From RGIG5952 sp045603485 (GTDB taxonomy: Bacteria > Verrucomicrobiota > Kiritimatiellia > RFP12 > JAAYLN01): a stretch of DNA of 19,604 bases. The DNA is taken from assembly GCA_045603485.1 (NCBI GenBank), contig JAZUMF010000002.1, positions 1-19,604 on the forward strand, read 5' to 3'. Every line of letters begins with the position of its first letter. Positions within the stretch are counted from its first letter, which is position 1. Both the position numbers and the translations under genes were made by a program. The notes below the pieces were generated by a model. It did not search any database. It saw nothing but the letters and a program-made list of their open reading frames with translations, and was not told the origin of the DNA. Positions 7,402 through 13,675 of this stretch are shown in pieces.

Positions 7402-8109
7402 CTATTCCTTTTGCTTAAACTCAAATTCACAGCCTTTACCAAATTCCTTGATAAATTGCGATGACAGGTCAGAGACCCTTCCAACTGAACGAATCGCCTC
7501 AAGACAGCTTTCATCATACTCCTTACTGCCTGACGATTGCGTGATTCTGGCCGAATGGAGCGAACCGTCCCTGTTGATTTTGAAAATCACAACAGCAGGG
7601 CGATAGCCCGACGCCTCACGGGGCGGGGGCATCCATGCGTCATAAAAACGGTTCTTTAAAATAGAGGCGTTAAGGCTAATCTCGTTTTTAGGAAGCGAAG
7701 TCCTCTCTCCAATCCTTGCGCCCTTGTCTAGCAATTTTCGAATCTCCGCATCGCTGAGAGTCTGCTTTTCTTTGGGCTTGACATTAGTCTTTACATCCTT
7801 TATAACGCGCTTGCCTTTTTTTATTTCCTTCTTTCTAGGCTTGGGCTTCTTCGGCTTTGGAGGAGTCGGCGGAGCGATATCATCCGGCTTAGGCGGAGGC
7901 GTTTTAATTTCTTTTACCTGCGGCTCTTCCGGAAGACTCTCCTCAGCCTCTTCCTCGACAGGGTCGACAGCGATTGTAAACTCAACGATTTCAAGCGGTT
8001 GATTTTTCATTTTACAGCCGCTTATCGCTCCGCCAAGCAAGATAATTGCAAATACCGCCGCGTGCAGCGCCAAAGAAGCTATGATTGATTTTTTATTGAT
8101 GCAATCCAT
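7402..8109 (-). CDS. TonB-family energy transducer
   Basis: This 235-residue protein has the three-part TonB layout. An N-terminal membrane anchor (about 9-28, IIASLALHAAVFAIILLGGA) is followed by an acidic then Pro/Lys-rich periplasmic linker (about 52-115, including KTPPPKPDDIAPPTPPKPKK). The C-terminal domain (about 150-235) shows FYDAWMPPPREASGYRPAVV and FKINRDGSLHSARITQSSGS, as in TonB_C/TolA-type folds. It would pass proton-motive force from ExbB/ExbD to outer-membrane receptors. It starts 2 bases after the ExbD stop with no strong ribosome site, so translation is probably coupled. No TonB-dependent receptor lies in the window, nor TolB or Pal, so import is a more natural reading than Tol-Pal, but TolA-like use cannot be ruled out. 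Confidence 0.75.
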   Translation of the reverse strand: MDCINKKSIIASLALHAAVFAIILLGGAISGCKMKNQPLEIVEFTIAVDPVEEEAEESLPEEPQVKEIKTPPPKPDDIAPPTPPKPKKPKPRKKEIKKGKRVIKDVKTNVKPKEKQTLSDAEIRKLLDKGARIGERTSLPKNEISLNASILKNRFYDAWMPPPREASGYRPAVVIFKINRDGSLHSARITQSSGSKEYDESCLEAIRSVGRVSDLSSQFIKEFGKGCEFEFKQKE

Positions 8110-8111
8110 TT

Positions 8112-8522
8112 CTATTTATGAGGGTCGGTAACAAGTGCCATGCGTGTAATCTTATATGCGTGAAGAAGGCGAAGCGTCTTCATAAGCTCGCCATACTCCA
8201 CCCTCTCGTCGCACCTGACGAGAATAGGCGGCTGAGGGTCTTCCTTGGCGTATGCCTCCAGCGCCGCCTCAAGCTCCTTTGGCGAGACCTCTTTATCGTT
8301 AAGATAAACGCCCCCCATATACTTAACCGAAATCGTGTGCGACTTTTTCTGGTCAAGCTTTTCCGCCTTACCGCGGGGCAACTGCATCTTGATGCCCTGC
8401 TCAATCATCGGGAAGGCTATTACAAATGCAATAAGCAAAAGAAATGTAATATCAATCAGCGGGGTAAGATTAACCTCTGCCAACGGCTTTAATTCCCGGT
8501 TCTTATTTCGTTCTCGTCCCAT
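8112..8522 (-). CDS. exbD: ExbD/TolR-family biopolymer transport protein
   Basis: The protein has a short cytoplasmic start, one transmembrane helix in LTPLIDITFLLLIAFVIAFP, whose Asp is the conserved proton-pathway residue of ExbD/TolR, and a periplasmic domain of about 95 residues with MQLPRGKAEK and ILVRCDERVEYGELMKTLRLL. It works with ExbB as the proton-driven motor for TonB. I prefer the ATG at 8522 (136 residues), which has AGGGGA 8 bases upstream. A GTG at 8541-8543 would add seven residues and overlap the ExbB stop as GTGA; this is a real alternative and would give 143 residues. Both lengths fit the family. Confidence 0.85.
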   Translation of the reverse strand: MGRERNKNRELKPLAEVNLTPLIDITFLLLIAFVIAFPMIEQGIKMQLPRGKAEKLDQKKSHTISVKYMGGVYLNDKEVSPKELEAALEAYAKEDPQPPILVRCDERVEYGELMKTLRLLHAYKITRMALVTDPHK

Positions 8523-8539
8523 GGAGGCTATCCCCTGAT

Positions 8540-9274
8540 TCACTTATCATCATCAAATTCAGAGAGCAGCCTTCCAAGTAGTTCGTCGGTAAAGCCATCA
8601 AGAATGATATTAACCTGCCTGATACTTCCGACAAGTATATTATATCCGAAGATAGATGGGATCGCGACTACAAGACCAACAACTGTCGTCAACATTGCCG
8701 AAGAAAGCCCGGGGGCGATTTCTGAAAGATTGACAGACCCCTTTGCACCCATTGATTGAAAGGCAAATAGTACACCAACAACCGTTCCCAATAGACCAAG
8801 CAATGTAGCGAGAGAAGCTCCTGCACCAAGGACGCCCATATACTTTTCAACCAGCAAAGATTGAACCGACAGCTCCTCCTCCGCAGCTCCCTTGACTAAA
8901 GTAATCGCGCCCTTTGAAAGCTTTTGCCCCCTGGTTTCAGAAAGAGTTCTCACATCAAGCCCCTGGTTGTTCAACTCCCTGACTATCCGCTTCGATGAAG
9001 CTATATAGACATTAATAAGCGGATTTTTGCTGACCTGCACCCTTTGATTCGAATAATAATACCCCAAAAGCATATCGGTATCAGTGAAAAATTTGCGAAA
9101 TCTTTCAGACTCCTTAATCTTATCTCTCAAATCGAGCCACTTACCGATCATAAGAGACCATATCCCCACAGACATGGCAAGCTGTATTACTACAATCCCC
9201 TTTCCAAAACCGTCTGATGTGGTAAAGGCCTCCCATATACTTGCCAAAGGCAACGAAAAAAGCATTTCAGTCAT
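8540..9274 (-). CDS. exbB: MotA/TolQ/ExbB-family proton channel protein
   Basis: This 244-residue inner-membrane protein has three hydrophobic segments, as in ExbB/TolQ: about 24-44, about 146-172 (GASLATLLGLLGTVVGVLFAF) and about 186-212 (GLSSAMLTTVVGLVVAIPSI). A cytoplasmic loop with charged helices lies between the first two. The GLLGTVVGV and TTVVGLVVAIP segments are the family's pore-lining signatures. It pairs with ExbD to couple proton flow to the TonB protein encoded two genes further on. AGGGA lies 8 bases before the ATG and overlaps the stop of the DUF2304 gene, so it is probably cotranscribed and coupled with the glycosyltransferase pair upstream. The long cytoplasmic loop looks normal for ExbB-like rather than MotA proteins. 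Confidence 0.88.
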   Translation of the reverse strand: MTEMLFSLPLASIWEAFTTSDGFGKGIVVIQLAMSVGIWSLMIGKWLDLRDKIKESERFRKFFTDTDMLLGYYYSNQRVQVSKNPLINVYIASSKRIVRELNNQGLDVRTLSETRGQKLSKGAITLVKGAAEEELSVQSLLVEKYMGVLGAGASLATLLGLLGTVVGVLFAFQSMGAKGSVNLSEIAPGLSSAMLTTVVGLVVAIPSIFGYNILVGSIRQVNIILDGFTDELLGRLLSEFDDDK

Positions 9275-9285
9275 TGTTAAAATCC

Positions 9286-9657
9286 CTATTGTTTTTTATC
9301 TTCTTTTTTGTTCTTTAAGCTCTCAAGCTCAGCCTGCAGTAAGGCTATTCTCCTTGCGGCGGCCTCCTGATTCGAACGAATCTTCGAGATAGCCAAAGAA
9401 ATGTGAAATAAAACGAGCACTAAGAAAAACGAAAAGAAATAGCCGGCAGCCTCAATGAAGGTAATGCCGAAAAAATTGGCAATTTTCTCAGGCAATATAG
9501 GCACTGCGGCGCAAATCAAAACGGCAAATCCCGAAACGACCCAAAGGATGGCATATCGCTCAAGAAGCTTTCGCCTGCGAACACTCTCAAAGGTTATACC
9601 GATAAGTATCAGCCCCATGACCGCCATGATAACGCGCTTTACAATTATATCAGTCAT
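9286..9657 (-). CDS. DUF2304-type small membrane protein
   Basis: The chosen protein is 123 residues with about three transmembrane helices (about 7-23, 34-52 and 65-88) and a charged, possibly coiled-coil tail rich in Glu, Arg and Lys. The pattern ITFESVRRRKLLERYAILWVV and the position directly after a GT2 glycosyltransferase match the DUF2304 family. That family is commonly encoded beside polyprenyl-phosphate glycosyltransferases; its biochemical role is not established. It may help flip or hold the lipid-linked sugar. The start at 9657 has AAGGAG 7 bases upstream and overlaps the end of the glycosyltransferase gene by 8 bases. The longer frame starting at 9726 would add 23 Arg-rich residues inside that gene and has no reason to be used. 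Confidence 0.7.
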   Translation of the reverse strand: MTDIIVKRVIMAVMGLILIGITFESVRRRKLLERYAILWVVSGFAVLICAAVPILPEKIANFFGITFIEAAGYFFSFFLVLVLFHISLAISKIRSNQEAAARRIALLQAELESLKNKKEDKKQ

Positions 9658-10480
9658 GGTTCGGCTCCTTCGTCTCCATAAGTCCGCTTTGCGGAGAATC
9701 GCCGTAAAGCTTAATTGATTTGACAAGGTGCCGACGCGAATAGTGAGGATTCATACTTCTTACACGGTCAACAACCAAAGCCATCCCGACCTTGATGATA
9801 AAATAGACCGTATCCAACGCACCAATCGTTGACTTGCCATGCTTGCGCTCGCTAAAAACGACGGGCACCTCTGCGTATGAATAACCAAGCCTTCGCATCA
9901 GAGCGATACCCTCCGGCTCAGGGTAGTCTGTTGGAAACTCCTTGGCAAAATATTGAAGAAGAGGCGATGAAACAAGCCAAAAGCCGGAAGTCGGATCACT
10001 TATACGGATTTTGCAGATGCGGCTTAAAAAGAATGCCAACCCCCTTACTCCGGAGGTTCTGAAGTGACTGCTTATGCAGTCCTTCCCATTGCCGAATCTG
10101 GAGCCGACAACCAAATCGGCATCTGTCTCCAGACGCTTCTTAATAAGCTTGATTGCCTCCGATGGCGGATGCTGACCATCGGCGTCCATACGCAAGACGC
10201 TCCTGTAGCCGTTGTGCGCGGCATATTGAAATACGGCCTGCATCGCCGGTCCGACGCCGACATTATGAGCCATATCCAAAAGGAGCACACCCAAAGAGCG
10301 GGCCAAAGGAGCCGTATAGTCCAACGAACCGTCATTGACGACGAGAATAGCCACACCGGGAAGAGCCTTGCGGACCGCTTCAACGGTAAAGCGAAGCGAA
10401 GCCTCCTCGTTGTAAGCCGGAAGGGCAACGATAAGCGACCTCAAAAATTCACGCACCTCATTGTCTTGACAATCCTGCAT
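9650..10480 (-). CDS. Family 2 glycosyltransferase, polyprenyl-phosphate sugar transferase-like
   Basis: This 276-residue protein has a GT-A fold opening with IVALPAYNEEASL (17-29), the nucleotide-binding VVNDGSLDYT (47-56) and the metal-binding DAD of MDADGQHPP (98-106). SDPTSGFWLVS is typical of dolichyl/undecaprenyl-phosphate glycosyltransferases of the DPM1 type. No C-terminal membrane helices follow, so it should act at the inner face of the membrane with the DUF2304 protein encoded next. It likely transfers a hexose or similar sugar from a nucleotide donor to undecaprenyl phosphate for envelope glycan or glycoprotein modification. TAGGAG lies 4 bases before the ATG, 7 bases from the stop of the RdgC-like gene. 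Donor and acceptor cannot be read from the sequence. Confidence 0.82.
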   Translation of the reverse strand: MQDCQDNEVREFLRSLIVALPAYNEEASLRFTVEAVRKALPGVAILVVNDGSLDYTAPLARSLGVLLLDMAHNVGVGPAMQAVFQYAAHNGYRSVLRMDADGQHPPSEAIKLIKKRLETDADLVVGSRFGNGKDCISSHFRTSGVRGLAFFLSRICKIRISDPTSGFWLVSSPLLQYFAKEFPTDYPEPEGIALMRRLGYSYAEVPVVFSERKHGKSTIGALDTVYFIIKVGMALVVDRVRSMNPHYSRRHLVKSIKLYGDSPQSGLMETKEPNHD

Positions 10481-10487
10481 CTAACTC

Positions 10488-11606
10488 CTAATTGACATCA
10501 ATCTGACCATTATCCGCAGTAGCGCGCTTGTCAACCCACGCTCTGATTTCATCGACAATCTCATCCCATGATTTGCTGGTGCGCTCATCAAGGAAGGTGT
10601 CATACAGATGATAGAACAGATGGACAAACTTATCTATCGTCTCCATACGCTCCTGGAATGAAGGCTGATCACTGGACTTTCCCTCCTTGGGAAGCTTCAG
10701 AGAACGGAAGGCAAACTCCGAATCGACATCTGCCGACCATGAGTTGGAGCTGTCGGCAAGCGTAAGCTTAACCTTGCTTATCATCTTGCCGCAATAAAGG
10801 GCGACCCCGGCCTCGCGACTCTGCAGAGGAAGACCGTTACGCAAAACGACATTGTGAGCACCGCGTCCCTCATTAAAGAAGGTAACCGGCCCCTCAAGCA
10901 TCATTTGACACTTCTCTCCAAGAGGAGACTCGAAGACATCAGACTTAACCTCCCACTTAAACCAGAGCCAAGTCAAAAACTCAAATCCCAAATCGCACTT
11001 CTCGGGAGGGTTAAAATTTTCGTCGCTTGTATAAACAGAAGGAGTCAAGTCGTTGACATTAACCTGCCTGCGGACCAAAGCCGCCGTTGCAGGATTAAAC
11101 GGTGCAAGCGCCTGCCCGGTAGTCTCGCGGAAAAACTTCGCGAAGACATCGACCGACGATGCCTTCATCGCATCGGCATAAACAAGATTAGTTGACAAAT
11201 TTGTCACCGATGCGATACCGGAAAGAGTTGGAGGCATATCGGGAAGCAGAGCGTCATGGACGCGCTCGCGAATTTCCTTTTTCAGCTTGCGCGGAAGAAA
11301 CTCCAAGCCGCGAGCCTTACGCTCCGCCTCCTCCTCCATGCGGCAATATGCACGAAACAGCGGCTTTGGTATCACCCTCTCGGCGTGCATCAAATTAAGA
11401 TGCAGCCAAGGAATGAAGTAGCATGACTCTGCCGAAATATCGCGATCAAGGAGATGACGCCACCCGGCCCAGCCATCAATAGGCGAAGTGGATAGCGTAG
11501 AAATCTCAGGAGCTATAGCCTGAGCAAAATTCTCGATAATCGTATCGTTTAGATGGTCCTTGTACCAAAAAACGCGAAAAGACGGATTGCCAGAATCAAA
11601 AGCCAT
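10488..11606 (-). CDS. RdgC-like DNA-binding protein
   Basis: The 372-residue protein resembles the RdgC family in layout. An N-terminal beta-rich part contains SPIDGWAGWRHLL. A charged helical segment, KLKKEIRERVHDALLPDMPP, matches the family's KKE-rich stretch ending in LLP. Then come ASSVDVFAKFFRETTGQALAP, LGFEFLTWLWFKWE (close to the family's FLTWLW motif) and FAFRSLKLPKE near the C-terminus. E. coli RdgC is about 300 residues and forms a ring on double-stranded DNA that limits RecA; this one has extra C-terminal sequence. The ATG at 11606 is preferred because AGGTGG lies 5 bases upstream; a GTG at 11615 is the alternative. It follows the NahK-like gene by 16 bases. Whether it regulates recombination here is inferred from family only, and orthology to E. 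coli rdgC is not shown. Confidence 0.68.
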   Translation of the reverse strand: MAFDSGNPSFRVFWYKDHLNDTIIENFAQAIAPEISTLSTSPIDGWAGWRHLLDRDISAESCYFIPWLHLNLMHAERVIPKPLFRAYCRMEEEAERKARGLEFLPRKLKKEIRERVHDALLPDMPPTLSGIASVTNLSTNLVYADAMKASSVDVFAKFFRETTGQALAPFNPATAALVRRQVNVNDLTPSVYTSDENFNPPEKCDLGFEFLTWLWFKWEVKSDVFESPLGEKCQMMLEGPVTFFNEGRGAHNVVLRNGLPLQSREAGVALYCGKMISKVKLTLADSSNSWSADVDSEFAFRSLKLPKEGKSSDQPSFQERMETIDKFVHLFYHLYDTFLDERTSKSWDEIVDEIRAWVDKRATADNGQIDVN

Positions 11607-11622
11607 AAAAGCCACCTAAAAT

Positions 11623-12732
11623 TTATAGTGAATCAACAAAACCCTGCAGCTTATCGTGTTGGTCAATAATAGACTGGACAAGTGCAAATTGAGTGCGGCA
11701 ACGGTCAAGATTATGACCGGGGCGGTGAGTCTTGAAATAGTGGTCGCCATCCAGATAATCGGTAAGGAAGCGGACACCGCATTCAAGCGTCATAAGGAGG
11801 CCGCCAAAGGTCATATTAGCCTTCTCGCACGGGGTCAGGAAGTCGCCACCGTCAAGGAAGCCGCGAGCAAGAGCCTCAAAGATATCTGCGCGGCAGACGA
11901 CATTCTTGTAATCCTTTGAGTCCTCTGCCATGTTGAGCGTAGCCGAGCGGACCATATCGCCAAAGTCATACAAAGCGGAACCAGGCATAAGCGTGTCAAG
12001 GTCAATTACGCAAATACCCTCGCCCGTCTTCTCGTCAAGCAGGACATTGTTGATTTTGGTATCGTTGTGAGTTGCGCGCTCAGGCATCTCGCCACTCTTC
12101 ATCAGATTGACGATGCGACCTGCATCGGCCTCCTGAGAAAGGGCGAAATCAATCTCAGCCTGAACCTCCTTGGCGCGCCCCATCTTATCTGCGTCGAGGG
12201 CAGCGTGAAAATCGCGATAGCGCTTCGGCGTATTGTGGAAATCAGGAATCGTCTCATTAAGACGCTCTCCCTCCATATCAGCCAAAAGAGCCTGAAAGCG
12301 CGAAAAAGAGCGAGCGGCCTCAAATGCCGACTTCTCGCTGTCGACAATATCAACGGTAAATGCGCCCTCGATAAACGAGTAACAGCGCCAGGCATTTCCC
12401 TCCTCGTCAAAATGAAGCACCCCTCCCTTGCAGGCAGGGATAAGAGAAAGAGCCTTACGGGATGGCTCAGGGTCGTTTGTCTCGATAAGACGGCGACGGC
12501 TGTGCTCGGTCACACGGCGGACATTATCCATCAATCCGACGGGATCCTTGAATATCGCGGTATTCAAGTGCTGCAAGGTATACCTGACGACAGTACCACC
12601 CTGATTATAAGTAGCTAAAAATGTGTCATTTATGTGGCCAGTACCATAAGGTTTGACATCCACAAAATCACCATAAATGCAAAAGCCTGACAAGGCCTTG
12701 CGAGGGTCAAGAGAATTATTATTCATAACCAT
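11623..12732 (-). CDS. nahK: N-acetylhexosamine 1-kinase-like phosphotransferase
   Basis: This 369-residue protein has an aminoglycoside-phosphotransferase fold. It closely follows the remembered pattern of Bifidobacterium NahK: PYGTGHINDTFL (28-39), LQHLNTAIFKDPVGLMDNV, ETIPDFHNTPKRYRDF, then the catalytic loop THNDTKINNVLLD (221-233, D224) and the metal-binding VIDLDTLMPGSALYDFGD (D244). NahK phosphorylates GlcNAc or GalNAc at C1 with ATP, feeding sugars freed from host glycans into UDP-sugar metabolism. No lacto-N-biose phosphorylase or uridylyltransferase lies nearby. A promoter-like TTGACT-17-TATCCT ends 3 bases before the first ATG, and no ribosome site is visible, so a second ATG two codons in (12726) may be the real, near-leaderless start. 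Other sugar-1-kinases of this fold remain possible. Confidence 0.78.
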   Translation of the reverse strand: MVMNNNSLDPRKALSGFCIYGDFVDVKPYGTGHINDTFLATYNQGGTVVRYTLQHLNTAIFKDPVGLMDNVRRVTEHSRRRLIETNDPEPSRKALSLIPACKGGVLHFDEEGNAWRCYSFIEGAFTVDIVDSEKSAFEAARSFSRFQALLADMEGERLNETIPDFHNTPKRYRDFHAALDADKMGRAKEVQAEIDFALSQEADAGRIVNLMKSGEMPERATHNDTKINNVLLDEKTGEGICVIDLDTLMPGSALYDFGDMVRSATLNMAEDSKDYKNVVCRADIFEALARGFLDGGDFLTPCEKANMTFGGLLMTLECGVRFLTDYLDGDHYFKTHRPGHNLDRCRTQFALVQSIIDQHDKLQGFVDSL

Positions 12733-12735
12733 ATT

Positions 12736-12764
12736 AGGATATAGTTTCTAGGGCGAAAAGTCAA
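12736..12764 (-). promoter_or_regulatory. Promoter for the NahK-like gene
   Basis: On the minus strand TTGACT (12759-12764) is followed by exactly 17 bases and then TATCCT (12736-12741). Five of six -35 bases and four of six -10 bases match the sigma70 consensus. The expected start point, near 12729, falls between two in-frame ATGs at 12732 and 12726, so the mRNA would have essentially no leader. It lies in the 45-base gap after the preceding gene. Confidence 0.5.
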
Positions 12765-12777
12765 ATCTATTCAGCGA

Positions 12778-13395
12778 CTAAAACGGATCCGAAGGCGCAA
12801 CAGACTCTTCTTGCGGTTTCAGACCCATTTTGGCGGTAAACGGAGAAAAAATTCCAAAAGCCAAAATAGCCATCGATTGCTCAAGAGCCATCCTCAAACC
12901 GAACGCCTCGGCAGGTGAAAAATTAAAGCACAGACTTTGCCGCGAATCAGGATTAGACTTCAAAGAGCGGCTTACTCCAAAGAAGATGGAACCCGCATGA
13001 TTCGAATCCTCCGATTGCTTGAACGAGACCGTCGTATTTGCTTCGCTTGAGGCATGAAACAGCCCCTCCTTACTTCCGTGAAGAAGAGCTTTTGACTTGC
13101 CCGACAAAACCATAAGCATCTCGGCGACCTCCTGGAAAGAAAGCTTGACGCAAAGCCTGTTTTTCCAGAAAAAGGCAGCACACTGCTTACCCGACGCAGT
13201 CACGACAACATTCTCGGGATTGGGATTTTGCGGAGCGATGGAAACAAAGACCTGACCGTCGCGGTCTGGTGTTGCCGGTGCTACCTCGATTTCAACCGCC
13301 GTACCGTTTCCGTTTGCATTCGGATGGTAAAAGGTAAGCTTGCGGGTTCTTGCACGCTGAGTTGTTGACGCATTGCTGTTTTGTGTAGTATCCAT
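12778..13395 (-). CDS. Protein with duplicated strand-rich/helix units, candidate Whirly-like ssDNA-binding protein
   Basis: I do not recognise this 205-residue protein by name. It is soluble, with a polar, disordered-looking first 18 residues and a Pro/Glu-rich tail after about 185. The middle looks like two copies of four beta strands plus a helix: strands near 19-24, 33-39, 48-56 and 75-84, helix 85-103; then strands near 111-116, 120-129, 135-144 and 154-159, helix 160-178. LCVKLSFQEVAEMLMVL (81-97) and LCFNFSPAEAFGLRMAL (155-171) align as an internal repeat. This order is that of Whirly/PUR/MRP-type single-stranded nucleic acid-binding folds, and Whirly proteins have similar strand-to-helix junctions. 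The match is pattern-based and unproven. AGGAG lies 6-7 bases before the ATG. An RdgC-like gene lies two genes downstream. Confidence 0.65.
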   Translation of the reverse strand: MDTTQNSNASTTQRARTRKLTFYHPNANGNGTAVEIEVAPATPDRDGQVFVSIAPQNPNPENVVVTASGKQCAAFFWKNRLCVKLSFQEVAEMLMVLSGKSKALLHGSKEGLFHASSEANTTVSFKQSEDSNHAGSIFFGVSRSLKSNPDSRQSLCFNFSPAEAFGLRMALEQSMAILAFGIFSPFTAKMGLKPQEESVAPSDPF

Positions 13396-13432
13396 TGTTT
13401 TCTCCTGGTAGTTAGTCTTTATGTTGCAGAGA

Positions 13433-13470
13433 TGTTAAACAGTCTCACATTGACATAAAATAATTTAACA
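13433..13470. repeat. Spaced inverted repeat upstream of the Whirly-like gene
   Basis: TGTTAAA (13433-13439) and TTTAACA (13464-13470) are perfect 7-base inverted arms 24 bases apart in the leader region of the downstream minus-strand gene. They could be paired operator half-sites or an mRNA stem. The arms are short and AT-rich, so chance is not excluded. Confidence 0.25.
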
Positions 13471-13521
13471 TTGGCACCAGAAAAAAAAGTTTCACGCAAA
13501 ACAACATTTTTATTTATTTTT

Positions 13522-13604
13522 GTGGTATAATCGCGCGCGCGAGAGTGCCTCTCAGCGCCTCTGCGTCTCTGCGCGAGATATCGTGGTATAATCGCGCGCG
13601 CGAG
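13522..13604 (+). repeat. Two identical 22-bp direct repeats with extended -10 box and alternating CG run
   Basis: Identical 22-base units lie at 13522-13543 and 13583-13604, 61 bases apart start to start, each followed by TGCCTC (after two extra bases in the first copy). Each begins GTGGTATAATCG, which contains a perfect extended -10 (TGG-TATAAT) on the plus strand, and goes on to a CGCGCGCG run. Between them lies GCGCCTCTGCG (13555-13565), which recurs at 19063-19073. No gene lies downstream on the plus strand. A dispersed intergenic repeat family is the likeliest reading. Confidence 0.6.
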
Positions 13605-13614
13605 TGCCTCCCCC

Positions 13615-13653
13615 AAAAAAAGGCGACGGCCGCCGCAAAGAGCCGCCGTCGCC
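13615..13653 (-). terminator. Intrinsic terminator of the giant beta-helix gene
   Basis: On the minus strand GGCGACGGC (13645-13653) pairs perfectly with GCCGTCGCC (13622-13630), a 9-bp GC-rich stem with a 14-base loop, followed at once by seven U residues (A-run at 13615-13621). It begins 22 bases past the stop codon at 13676. It separates the giant gene from the downstream genes. Confidence 0.85.
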
Positions 13654-13675
13654 GACACATTGGCCTCACATCGAC

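Noticed and set aside
9658..9726. A longer start at 9726 for the DUF2304-type protein
   Set aside because: The added 23 residues are Arg-rich, lie wholly in the glycosyltransferase gene, and AAGGAG precedes the ATG at 9657 instead.
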